Source: JAWXCH01 sp034440595 (GTDB taxonomy: Bacteria; Planctomycetota; Planctomycetia; Pirellulales; JALHPA01). Taken from it: 27,993 nt of DNA. The DNA is taken from positions 1 to 27,993 of the forward strand of contig JAWXCH010000067.1 in assembly GCA_034440595.1 (NCBI GenBank), given 5' to 3'. The notes under the pieces are model-generated. The model was given only the letters and a program-made list of their open reading frames with translations, did no database searches and was not told the DNA's origin. Shown piece after piece: positions 16,298-23,717 of this stretch (positions within the stretch are counted from its first letter, which is position 1; every line of letters starts with the position of its first letter). The position numbers were made by a program, and so were the translations under genes.

Positions 16298-17344
16298 ATG
16301 TCAGACGCTGAATCAGCCTTAATTCGAATCATCGACGCCGCTGCGAATCGAGTCGCGGAGGGGTTACGTGTGATTGAGGACTACTTTCGATTCGGGCTGA
16401 ATGACCGGCACTTAATGACAACCGCCAAGCAACTTCGCCACGATTTGCAGGAATCCTTGGCTGTTATCTCGTCCGCTGATCGCCATGCTGCGAGAAGTAC
16501 CGACGCGGATGTCGGGACTGCGGTGCAAACCACGTCGGAGATGTCTCGGCAGGATATGCGGTCCGTGGTCGCCGCGAATTTCAAACGGGTGGAGCAATCG
16601 CTCCGTTCGCTGGAAGAGTTTGGAAAGATAGGTAATGCCAAAATGGCAGGCGAACTTGAGCAGTTGCGGTATCGGACCTACTCACTGGAAAAAATGTGGG
16701 ACACAACCGAATCCAGCATTCAGCGGCTCGGTTCGTCGCAGCTCTACTTGCTGATGGACGGGGCAAAATCGATCGAGCAGTTTGAGCAGTTAGCCCGATC
16801 GGTGGTCGAGGCTGGGGTTCATGTGATTCAACTGCGTGATAAAAAACTGCCGGATCGCGAGTTACTAGACCGAGCACGTCGGCTGCGCGCGCTTACATCG
16901 GGAACAGAGACGCTCTTTATTATGAATGATCGCGCGGACTTGGCGCGGCTGGCCAATGCCGACGGAGTACACGTTGGTCAGGAGGAGCTGACCGTGCACG
17001 ATGCGCGCAGTATTGTCGGTACGCAGGCGTTGATCGGCGTCTCCACCCATTCGGTTGAACAAGCCAAGCAAGCGGTACGCGACGGTGCCAACTATATTGG
17101 TATCGGCCCGACCTTTGCGTCGACGACGAAGCAGTTCGAGAAATTTACAGGGCCGGAACTGCTCCGCGCCGTTGCCACTGAGATCCGGTTACCCGCGTTT
17201 GCCATTGGCGGTATTGGACTGGCGCAGATTCCCGATGTTTTGGCGAGCGGAATCACGCGCGTGGCGGTCAGCGGTGCGGTGGTGAATGCAGCAGATCCGG
17301 CTCTGGCTGTTAAACAACTGGTTCAGGAGCTGAAAAGTTCGTAA
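16298..17344 (+). CDS. thiE: ThiD2-ThiE fusion: HMP-P kinase domain plus thiamine-phosphate synthase
   Basis: A 348-residue two-domain enzyme. The C-terminal part (about 147-345) is thiamine-phosphate synthase, which joins HMP pyrophosphate and thiazole phosphate. Its motifs are QLRDKKLP, MNDRADLARL, ADGVHVGQEEL, GVSTHSVEQA, YIGIGPTFASTTK and FAIGGIG. The N-terminal 130 residues match the ThiD2-type domain, described as a strictly monofunctional HMP-phosphate kinase, with IRIIDAAANRVAEGLRVIED, RFGLND, KQLRHDL and DVGT. The two halves therefore do consecutive steps of the pyrimidine branch. A weak GGTGAG lies before the ATG. The gene stands alone, with no other thi gene in the window and no visible TPP riboswitch. 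It converges on the TlpA-like gene with a 10-bp gap. Confidence 0.92.
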   Translation: MSDAESALIRIIDAAANRVAEGLRVIEDYFRFGLNDRHLMTTAKQLRHDLQESLAVISSADRHAARSTDADVGTAVQTTSEMSRQDMRSVVAANFKRVEQSLRSLEEFGKIGNAKMAGELEQLRYRTYSLEKMWDTTESSIQRLGSSQLYLLMDGAKSIEQFEQLARSVVEAGVHVIQLRDKKLPDRELLDRARRLRALTSGTETLFIMNDRADLARLANADGVHVGQEELTVHDARSIVGTQALIGVSTHSVEQAKQAVRDGANYIGIGPTFASTTKQFEKFTGPELLRAVATEIRLPAFAIGGIGLAQIPDVLASGITRVAVSGAVVNAADPALAVKQLVQELKSS

Positions 17345-17354
17345 TGCCCTGCGT

Positions 17355-18044
17355 CTAACTGCTCGTTTCGCTTTTCTCGACCGGTGGCGCTTCGGCTGCC
17401 GGTGGATCGGCTGGCGGCTTTGGCGTTGGTCCTAGCAATGATTCGATAATCGATCTCATTTGCCCATCCGCGCCCTCCGGAAAGCCCTGCCAGACTCCTC
17501 GTATGGCGCCCGACTTATCGAGAATGAACGTTGTAGGGTACGCTTGAAAGAGTTTGGCGAGCGAGAGAATTCCGCGCGTCGTACCGTTTGCATCGTAGTA
17601 GGTTGGATGGACAATGTTTTGCTCTTGCATGAACCGCTCGGTCAGCGTGCGAAGGTCGTTTATACCTTCTCCGGAATCGTCGCCTCCTGAACAGGACACT
17701 GAGAGATACTGAAAATCAGGACGGTCGGCGAATTCTTGATTGATCGCGGCCAGATGCGGAAACTCACGGACACAGGGAGGACACCAGGTTCCCCAGAAGT
17801 TGAGCAGGACGACTTTACCTTCAATGCTTTTCAGATCAACGGGCTGAGTGGCCCCGGTCAACGGTTGGAGTTGCAGGGCGGGAAGCTTGGATCCGACACC
17901 GAATTCCGTGGTGGGATCTCTTTCTTCTTTGCGGAGGCGAAAAAGTATTACCCACAGCAGAAAGCCACAGATAATCAGTACAATGCCGATCCAGGTTATT
18001 TGAGCCCTTTTCGGCCTTGGTGTTACAAATTGGTTCATGGACAT
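17355..18044 (-). CDS. TlpA/ResA-like membrane-anchored thioredoxin
   Basis: A 229-residue protein with one N-terminal TM helix (about residues 17-36) and an extracytoplasmic thioredoxin fold of the TlpA/ResA type. The active site is NFWGTWCPPCVREFPHL, with redox cysteines C88 and C91. The family insertion and cis-Pro context (FQAYPTTFILDKSGAIRG) are present. A further Cys sits in YLSVSCSGGDDSG. The C-terminal 30 residues are rich in Pro, Ala and Glu and probably disordered. Such proteins reduce or exchange disulfides in periplasmic proteins, often for cytochrome c maturation. The start is uncertain: ATG at 18044 or 18038 places the charged N-terminus before the TM, while the open frame extends to 18134. 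No ccm gene is nearby, so the partner is unknown. Confidence 0.88.
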   Translation of the reverse strand: MSMNQFVTPRPKRAQITWIGIVLIICGFLLWVILFRLRKEERDPTTEFGVGSKLPALQLQPLTGATQPVDLKSIEGKVVLLNFWGTWCPPCVREFPHLAAINQEFADRPDFQYLSVSCSGGDDSGEGINDLRTLTERFMQEQNIVHPTYYDANGTTRGILSLAKLFQAYPTTFILDKSGAIRGVWQGFPEGADGQMRSIIESLLGPTPKPPADPPAAEAPPVEKSETSS

Positions 18045-18251
18045 GCTGGTCCAAAAAGGATTGAATAGTGATTGTGGAGTAATGATTGAGCGCGCGTTGT
18101 TCAATACATCGCTTGCGACCGACGTGCGAGTCAAAGGCAGCCGGCAATTCTATTTTAGCAGATAGTTCTGCCAGCGGCCTCATTCAGCAGCAATTGAATC
18201 GAAACTAGATGCCGGGCCAGTTCAGAAAGTCCGTCACAACCGAGGGAAAAA

Positions 18252-18827
18252 ATGCCGATCGAAGTCGAATTGAAATTCCGCGTGGACGAATTGGCGCTGG
18301 TTGAGCAGCAGGTGCGACTGCTGGGAGGGACTTTTGGTCCACCGGAGGTGCAAAGCGATTTGTACCTGGCTCATCCGCAGCGAGATTTTGCGCAGACCGA
18401 CGAGGCCTTTCGGATTCGGCAAGTTGGCGCCGCCAACATGGTTACCTACAAAGGTCCCAAGCTCGACGCCACGACCAAGACGCGTCGCGAGATTGAAGTC
18501 CCGTTTGCGTCAGGGGACGCAGCCGCCGATCAACTTCGCAGTTTGCTGGAGGCACTTTCGTTTCGCCCGGTGTTGCAGGTGCGCAAGCAACGCCGCACGG
18601 CGAAACTCGAGTACCATGCGATGGAAGTCGAAGTCGTGCTGGATGAAGTCGATCAGCTCGGCACGTATGTTGAACTGGAAGTGCTATGTGAGTCGGACCA
18701 AGCGGAACCGGCCAAGGAGGCCGTGCTGGCATTGGCCAGCGAATTAGGGCTGAAGCAGCCCGAGCGGCGGAGTTACTTGGAATTGCTATTAGGGCGACAG
18801 GTTCTCGCTGCGGACGATCAGCCATAG
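18252..18827 (+). CDS. CYTH-domain protein (CyaB-like class IV adenylate cyclase family)
   Basis: A 191-residue single-domain protein of the CYTH superfamily, whose members bind triphosphate compounds in a beta-tunnel with divalent metal. The N-terminal signature ExExK is present as E4, E6 and K8 in IEVELKFRV. Further tunnel residues appear in EAFRIRQVG, VTYKGPK, RREIEVPF, RKQRRTAKL and VVLDEVDQLGTYVELEV. The length fits the CyaB/TIGR00318 group. Some members make cAMP, while others hydrolyse triphosphates such as thiamine triphosphate or tripolyphosphate, and sequence alone does not decide which. GAGGG stands 5 bases before the ATG. The thiE gene is close but separated by an opposite-strand gene, so a link to thiamine triphosphate is only a possibility. 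Confidence 0.9.
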   Translation: MPIEVELKFRVDELALVEQQVRLLGGTFGPPEVQSDLYLAHPQRDFAQTDEAFRIRQVGAANMVTYKGPKLDATTKTRREIEVPFASGDAAADQLRSLLEALSFRPVLQVRKQRRTAKLEYHAMEVEVVLDEVDQLGTYVELEVLCESDQAEPAKEAVLALASELGLKQPERRSYLELLLGRQVLAADDQP

Positions 18828-18880
18828 GGCCTGCGCAGCCGATGTAATGCTATATCGCATAATGGTTTGATGGATTTTAC

Positions 18881-18921
18881 CGGGGCTGAAATCGGCTACC
18901 TTCCAGGTAGAGGTAGCCCCG
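18881..18921. repeat. Nested hairpin downstream of the CYTH gene
   Basis: An outer 7-bp stem CGGGGCT/AGCCCCG (18881-18887 and 18915-18921) encloses a perfect 6-bp hairpin CTACCT-TCC-AGGTAG (18896-18910). There is no T-run, so it is not a standard terminator. It lies about 55 bases past the CYTH stop and about 125 bases before the Cys-rich gene. Confidence 0.5.
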
Positions 18922-19045
18922 AAATCCGCTGGTACTTTCTGCTTTTGAACTGGACATGGCCACTGCACAGTGACGATAATCGAGCGGTTAACGCTTTGTT
19001 TTAGTGGTCGCAAATTACCATGCGTTAAAACGCGCGGTTTGGATA

Positions 19046-19660
19046 ATGTCGCAATATCTCGCCAAGATGGTCGCTCTGCTGCTGATGCTGGCTCTTGGGC
19101 CTGCACCGGTGGTGAATGCGCACTTGGTGGGCTTCTCTGCTGGCTGCTGTTCGTCCACCGGCGCAGTGGAATCCGATACGGTCACTGCTGCAGCGTCGAC
19201 CGACGACGATGCACCCAAGTCGTGCTGTGCATCTAAAAAGAATGCCAGCTCGAAACCGGCGATTCAGAAGCTTGTTGCCAAGAAGAGTTGCTGTTGTGCT
19301 AGTGCCAGCGGTAGTTGCTGTAAGAAAGCCTGCTGTCAGACAAAGCCGGTAGCAGTGGCCAGTTGTTGCCGCAATTCACTGGCCCAGTCCAAATCAGAAC
19401 GTGACGAGTGTAATAAAGTTTCGCCAGAACTGGCCGAGGTTCCTTGCACTTGTCAGGCAGCACCTGCACTTCCGATTGCTCCGCTCCCCAACGAAGGGCG
19501 AGAGCGGACCAATACCAAAGTAGATCTCGTAACATCGTCTCCCATTGGAGCGGTGCTTTCGACTCGCCCAACTGCGACGTGCCATCTTTTGCCGAGTGCG
19601 GCAGTGGAAAGTGTCGCTGGCCTTTCTTTGCGACGAATGCTCTGTATTTGGATCGTTTGA
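19046..19660 (+). CDS. Secreted cysteine-rich protein, putative metal binder
   Basis: A protein of about 204 residues with a hydrophobic signal-like N-terminus (LAKMVALLLMLALGPAPVVNA, cleavage likely after an Ala) and 18 cysteines, mostly as CC pairs: GCC, SCC, SCCC, SCCKKACC, SCC and PCTC. Cys spacing is irregular, with Lys, Ser and Ala between, so this looks like a flexible thiol-rich sequence rather than a folded zinc finger. The last third is Pro-rich and ends in a hydrophobic segment. The start is ambiguous: ATG at 19004, 19046 or 19067 are all in frame, and 19046 gives the most typical signal peptide. About 170 bases downstream lies a gene for a tandem CC-x2-C protein on the same strand, so the two probably work together in copper or other soft-metal handling. 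This is inference; I do not recognise a named family. Confidence 0.72.
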   Translation: MSQYLAKMVALLLMLALGPAPVVNAHLVGFSAGCCSSTGAVESDTVTAAASTDDDAPKSCCASKKNASSKPAIQKLVAKKSCCCASASGSCCKKACCQTKPVAVASCCRNSLAQSKSERDECNKVSPELAEVPCTCQAAPALPIAPLPNEGRERTNTKVDLVTSSPIGAVLSTRPTATCHLLPSAAVESVAGLSLRRMLCIWIV

Positions 19661-19831
19661 TTCAATCTGAACAGAGATATTGCGCGCCGAACGAACGTTC
19701 TTGGATATTCCAGGATAGTTTACTCGGTGGCTAAGCGGTAAGAAATTCCGTCTGTGTCTAGAAGTCGAAGCGAAATACTTTCCATTGTTTTGAACCAACT
19801 ATTTCCAATTTTATTTATTGAGGAACCTAAG

Positions 19832-20332
19832 ATGAAAACTCGTTACTTTGCTTTGTTTGCCCTATTGGCTGTTTTGGCCACCGTCGCCACCTTGAGCATC
19901 AGTTCTTTCTCAATGGCTGAAGATGCCAAGAAGGAAGAGAAGAAGGAAGCTGCTTTCTGTCCAGTCGGTGGCATTGGCCACGATATTAACAAGGAAGTCT
20001 CGGTCGACTTCGCAGGTGGCAAGGTCTACTTCTGCTGCGACAAGTGCCCTGCACCGTTTGAAAAGGACACCGCCAAGTTCACTGCCAATGCTCACCATCA
20101 AATGGTGGCGACCAAGCAGTTGAAGCAAACGGCTTGCCCTTTGACCGGCAAGAAGGTCAATCCTGACATGACCGTAGAGGTCGCCGGTGTTGAGGTCGGT
20201 CTTTGCTGCGGTGGCTGCAAGGGCAAGATCAATAAGATTGAAAAGGACGAAGAGAAGATCGAAGTCCTGTTCAAGGATACCAGCAAGGGTTTCAAGCTGG
20301 CCAAGAAGGAATCGGCTTCCGAAAAGAAGTAG
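19832..20332 (+). CDS. Secreted protein with two tandem TRASH/YHS-like metal-binding repeats
   Basis: A 166-residue protein with an N-terminal signal peptide (about residues 1-29, ending SMA before ED) and two copies of a motif built as CP...V.V.G..V..CC..C. The first has C43, C68, C69 and C72 (VYFCCDKCPAPFEK); the second has C102, C125, C126 and C129 (VGLCCGGCKGKI). The spacing is C-x24-CC-x2-C and C-x22-CC-x2-C. These match the TRASH/YHS type of small metal-binding domain, in which the cysteines hold copper, zinc or mercury. The C-terminus is Lys-rich. GAGGA stands 8 bases before the ATG and excludes longer in-frame starts. The gene ends with a strong terminator, and the Cys-rich gene is just upstream, so the pair is a plausible metal-responsive unit. 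The exact metal is unknown. Confidence 0.87.
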   Translation: MKTRYFALFALLAVLATVATLSISSFSMAEDAKKEEKKEAAFCPVGGIGHDINKEVSVDFAGGKVYFCCDKCPAPFEKDTAKFTANAHHQMVATKQLKQTACPLTGKKVNPDMTVEVAGVEVGLCCGGCKGKINKIEKDEEKIEVLFKDTSKGFKLAKKESASEKK

Positions 20333-20374
20333 TTCCTAGCGGGGGGTACGCGGGGTCAGTTTGAGAGTTAAACG

Positions 20375-20416
20375 CAACGGAGACATGCCCAACCGGGTTG
20401 TCTCCGTTGTTTTTTT
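20375..20416 (+). terminator. Intrinsic terminator after the TRASH-protein gene
   Basis: A perfect 11-bp stem CAACGGAGACA/TGTCTCCGTTG (20375-20385 and 20399-20409) is followed by seven T (20410-20416). The 13-base loop can extend the stem with CCC/GGG pairs. It starts 43 bases after the stop codon. Confidence 0.95.
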
Positions 20417-20545
20417 ACGCCATAAGTTGCCGGCATCTCGGAAAGTAACCGCTGCTAGCACAAACTGATCTTTGTCGGGAATCGGGCTTTTGCAATACTC
20501 TGCCGCGCGGCTCGCTCCCTAAAGATCAGTTGCCCGCATGGGTGC

Positions 20546-20590
20546 CACTGCTGCCTGCCCTCGCGAAGGCGGGGGGCTTGCCCAGCAGTG
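20546..20590. repeat. Long palindrome CACTGCTG...CAGCAGTG
   Basis: Eight-base perfect arms at 20546-20553 and 20583-20590 enclose a GC-rich stretch that can itself pair (CCTGCCCTCGC with GCGGGGGG-type bases). The left arm is preceded by GGTGC, so the outer sequence GGTGCCACTG resembles the GTGCCACTGG edge of the 23-bp repeats at 3724 and 3876. It lies in the 290-bp gap before the GT2-like gene. Confidence 0.5.
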
Positions 20591-20706
20591 CTTTGTACTT
20601 CCGGCGAGTGCGACCGCAGGATTTATCGGTTTGACGAAGCATCAAATCCTAAAGCTACGCGGTAATGGTCCTTTTGCTGATTCCATGTCGCAAGGATGCG
20701 GCTACT

Positions 20707-21441
20707 ATGCGCTATTCATTTATCGTGCCAGCGTGCGATCCCAATCGAGTAACCGACTCACTATGTGAGGAGTTGCGCCGAGTGATCGCCACACTGCCGG
20801 ACTCCGGCGAGCTGCTGGCGGATTTTGCCCACTGCGACAGTCTCGAATCGGCAGTCCTCCGCGGAATTGAGATGGCGCAAGGGGACTTGCTGATCTTATT
20901 GGACCCGCGCGGCTTGTATGCCCCGGAGGAGGCGCTGCAATTGATTCCACGCCTGGCGCGGGCTGACGTTGTTGTCGGACGCCGCCGTCGGACTGGCCTG
21001 GCCAAATTATTTGAACGCGCTGCACGCATTCCGCGCTGGTTGCTGCTCGGCTTGGATTCCCCCGATCCTGGTTGTTTGCTCTGGGTGGCCCGTCGCGAAG
21101 TCTTTGAAGGTGTCTCTTTTCGCCCTCGGCACGTGCGTTATCTGGCATCGCTGGTGGCGCGGCGCGGATTTCGTGTCGGCAGTGCCTATGTCCAGTCAAG
21201 AGACGCATTAGCCAGCAGCAGCCGAAAGAATCATGCGGCGTGGCCAAGCCCAATCAGTCTGCTGCGCGCCGCGTGGACTGCCTGGCGCTGGCAAGAGCCT
21301 GCCTTGCGGCTATCGCGTGGCAGCCTGGAGATCCAGAGCAATCTCACGGAACATGAGCATTCGGAAACAGAAATCACAACGGTTCGCTATCCGGGCACAG
21401 CATCAGTCAGACCAGAACTGCAACGAAGGAAGTCGGCATGA
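20707..21441 (+). CDS. Degenerate family-2 glycosyltransferase-like protein coupled to lpxB
   Basis: A 244-residue protein with the GT2/DPM1 layout but missing key parts. It begins YSFIVPACDPN like the first strand of GT2 enzymes and later has GIEMAQGDLLILLDPRGLYAPEEALQLIPRLARADVVVGRRRR, which aligns with the usual A.GD.I..MDADLQ.PPE.IP.L....DVV.G.R. The DDGSTD nucleotide-binding segment is absent and the metal-binding D-x-D reads DPR, so activity is doubtful. The ATG at 20707 is preferred over 20665, with AAGGA ahead of it. The stop overlaps the lpxB start (ATGA at 21438-21441), which implies translational coupling. It may be a scaffold or partner in glycolipid assembly; the function is unknown. 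Confidence 0.78.
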   Translation: MRYSFIVPACDPNRVTDSLCEELRRVIATLPDSGELLADFAHCDSLESAVLRGIEMAQGDLLILLDPRGLYAPEEALQLIPRLARADVVVGRRRRTGLAKLFERAARIPRWLLLGLDSPDPGCLLWVARREVFEGVSFRPRHVRYLASLVARRGFRVGSAYVQSRDALASSSRKNHAAWPSPISLLRAAWTAWRWQEPALRLSRGSLEIQSNLTEHEHSETEITTVRYPGTASVRPELQRRKSA

Positions 21442-22694
21442 AGATCTTTTTCTCGGTCGGTGAACCTAGCGGCGACATTCACGGCGCCAACTTGATCCAC
21501 GAGCTGCGGCGTCGCCGGCCAGAGATTCAGTGTGTTGGCTACGGTGGTCCCAAAATGGCCGCCGCCGGTTGCGAGTTGCACGAAGACCTGACCGCCTTGG
21601 CTGTCATGTGGATCCTGCGCGTGTTGTTGAATATCCACAAGTTTCTCGGTTTGGTGTCCCGTGCCGATCGTTACTTTCAACACGAAAAGCCGGACGCAGT
21701 AATTCTGATCGACTATCCGGGCTTCAATTGGTGGATTGCACGCCGTGCCAAGCGGCATGGCATTCCTGTGTTCTACTATTCGCCGCCGCAGATCTGGGCC
21801 TGGGCCGGCTGGCGGATCAAAAAAATGCGCCGACTGGTGGATCATGTGCTGTGTGGTTTGCCGTTTGAAGAGCAGTGGTTCGGCGAGCGCGGCTGCAAAG
21901 CGACGTTTGTCGGTCATCCTTACTTTGATGAGGTGCGGCAGCAGCATCTCGATAACGAATTCATTTCCAAGTTTGAATTGCAGGCCGGTCCGCTGGTCAC
22001 GATCTTGCCAGGGTCCAGAACACAAGAAGTCACCGGCAACCTGGAATGGCTGCTCAAGGCGGCCAGTCTGGTGCGGAGTCGCATTCCCCAGGCGCGATTT
22101 GCTGTGGCAGCATATAAAACAACGCAGGCCACCTATGCGCGGAAGATGATCGAACGGATGGGACTGGAGATCGAAGTCTATGTTGGGAAGACGCCCGAAC
22201 TGATTCACCTGGCTCACTGTTGCATGGCCGTATCGGGTTCGGTGTCGTTGGAGTTGTTGTTTCAAAAGAAGCCCACGGTCATTCTGTACTATGTGTCGCG
22301 GTTTGCGTATTTCGTGCAAGGCTTCTTTCGCAAAGTCAAATACATCACGCTGGTTAACTTGTTGAACGCGCGGGAACTGTTTCCAGAGAAAATCACACCG
22401 TACGATCCTAACGAACCAGGTGCCGAGCGAGTTCTGTTTCCCGAGTACCTGACCTGCGAGGACAAGTCCGCACAAATCGCCGGGCACATCATCCGCTGGC
22501 TGGTGGATGTGGAACTGCACGAAGGTGTCGTGGCCGAATTGGCCAAGCTGAAGGCACGCGTCGGTCGCGGTGGAGCCTCCAAGGGAGCCAGCGAGTACAT
22601 CCTGAACGTGTTGGAGAAGCGGCCCGATGTGGTTCCTCGCCCGCACTTTGTGCCAGGGATGAAAGTCATCAGCAGCGGCGACGCCGACTCTTAA
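21438..22694 (+). CDS. lpxB: Lipid-A-disaccharide synthase LpxB
   Basis: A 418-residue GT19 enzyme that joins UDP-2,3-diacylglucosamine and lipid X to make the beta-1,6-linked lipid A disaccharide on the cytoplasmic face of the inner membrane. Diagnostic motifs are FSVGEPSGDIHGANLI at the N-terminus, VGYGGPKMAAAGCELH, the central YSPPQIWAWAGWRIKKM, LPFEEQWF and FVGHPYFDEV, then LPGSRTQEV and AVSGSVSLELL, which build the UDP-sugar site. It is slightly longer than the usual roughly 380 residues because of a C-terminal extension. It shares an ATGA overlap with the GT2-like gene upstream. Its presence indicates that this organism makes a lipid A-type glycolipid or keeps the pathway. No other lpx gene is in the window. 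Confidence 0.96.
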   Translation: MKIFFSVGEPSGDIHGANLIHELRRRRPEIQCVGYGGPKMAAAGCELHEDLTALAVMWILRVLLNIHKFLGLVSRADRYFQHEKPDAVILIDYPGFNWWIARRAKRHGIPVFYYSPPQIWAWAGWRIKKMRRLVDHVLCGLPFEEQWFGERGCKATFVGHPYFDEVRQQHLDNEFISKFELQAGPLVTILPGSRTQEVTGNLEWLLKAASLVRSRIPQARFAVAAYKTTQATYARKMIERMGLEIEVYVGKTPELIHLAHCCMAVSGSVSLELLFQKKPTVILYYVSRFAYFVQGFFRKVKYITLVNLLNARELFPEKITPYDPNEPGAERVLFPEYLTCEDKSAQIAGHIIRWLVDVELHEGVVAELAKLKARVGRGGASKGASEYILNVLEKRPDVVPRPHFVPGMKVISSGDADS

Positions 22695-22823
22695 CGCCCT
22701 CTGCAATTGCTGTGGCAGACCCCTCATGGCTGCACGTTGGCTATAATGAATGCGTCCAGGTCGGCCCAACCTGAACGATCTCATTGCACCTGGCACCGCA
22801 GACCTAGAACCGCAGGAAGAGCC

Positions 22824-23717
22824 TTGTTCCTATTAGAGCCAGCCCGAACTGCTTGGGATGTTCACTTTCGGATTGCCGGGATTCCGGTCCGAGTCCATCC
22901 GATGTTCTGGCTGGTTAGTTTGTTTCTGGGGGCTGGGCCAAAAATCCCCCCCAAGGAAACCTTCATTTGGGTCTTCGTGGCCTTTGTTTCGATTCTGATT
23001 CACGAACTGGGGCATGCGGTGTTGATTCGCCGGTTTGGCTGGAGCCCGCGCGTTACCTTGTATGGCCTGGGTGGTCTGGCATCTTATGAAACGAGACAAG
23101 GTTACCGCGGCAGCTACTCCAGTAGTTATTCGTCGTACGATGAGCCTGAGCCGAGTGCGATGCGCCAGATCTTGATATCGTTGGCTGGTCCTGGTGCAGG
23201 GTTCTTGTTTGCGGCGCTGACGGTCGGAGCGATTTATTTGTTCGGCGGCAGTGTGCATTTCTTTTTTGGCGGAGTGCGAGGTGTCGACTGGTTGGTAACT
23301 GGTTTTTCCAATCCCATGTTAGTCACACTGTGGTACTTCTTGATCTACATCAATCTGTTCTGGGGTTTGATCAATCTGCTGCCGATTTATCCACTGGACG
23401 GAGGCCGGGTGTCGCGGGAACTGTTTTTGATGCAAGGATCGCCGTCTATTCAAATTGAGCGATCATTGATGTTGAGTCTGATCGTGGCGGCGGCTTTCGC
23501 ACTGTATGCCGCCGTGGCGCTAGGGTCGTTTCTCACGACGCTGATGTTTGGATACTTTGCTGTGATGAATTACCAGGCCATCCAGGCGCTGCGCGGACGA
23601 GGTGGTTGGCAAACCGGCAATGGCGGCGGGAATTATGGCGGAGATGATTACGGAGGTGGTTATCGCGGAAACTATGACGACGATGACGACTATTCCGGGC
23701 GTGGAGGAGGACGGTGA
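22824..23717 (+). CDS. M50-family site-2 intramembrane metalloprotease
   Basis: A 297-residue polytopic membrane protein of peptidase family M50 (site-2 protease), which cuts substrates within the membrane. The zinc motif is HELGH (residues 60-64) in a TM helix, and the second motif is NLLPIYPLDGGR with D192. A tail of about 40 residues is rich in Gly, Asp, Tyr and Arg and is presumably cytoplasmic and disordered. The chosen start is the TTG at 22824: AGGA stands 6 bases upstream and the protein then begins FLLEPARTAWDVHFRIAGIP, which puts the first TM at a normal distance. The in-frame ATGs at 22707 and 22746 have no such site and would add sequence unlike an M50 N-terminus. The 3' end overlaps the next gene (GTGA). 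The substrate is unknown. Confidence 0.9.
   Translation: MFLLEPARTAWDVHFRIAGIPVRVHPMFWLVSLFLGAGPKIPPKETFIWVFVAFVSILIHELGHAVLIRRFGWSPRVTLYGLGGLASYETRQGYRGSYSSSYSSYDEPEPSAMRQILISLAGPGAGFLFAALTVGAIYLFGGSVHFFFGGVRGVDWLVTGFSNPMLVTLWYFLIYINLFWGLINLLPIYPLDGGRVSRELFLMQGSPSIQIERSLMLSLIVAAAFALYAAVALGSFLTTLMFGYFAVMNYQAIQALRGRGGWQTGNGGGNYGGDDYGGGYRGNYDDDDDYSGRGGGR

Noticed and set aside
21387..22796. 469-codon open frame on the minus strand across lpxB
   Set aside because: It lies fully antisense to lpxB, a gene with strong family motifs. The translation is rich in His, Gln and Arg without any recognisable domain, as expected of a mirror frame.
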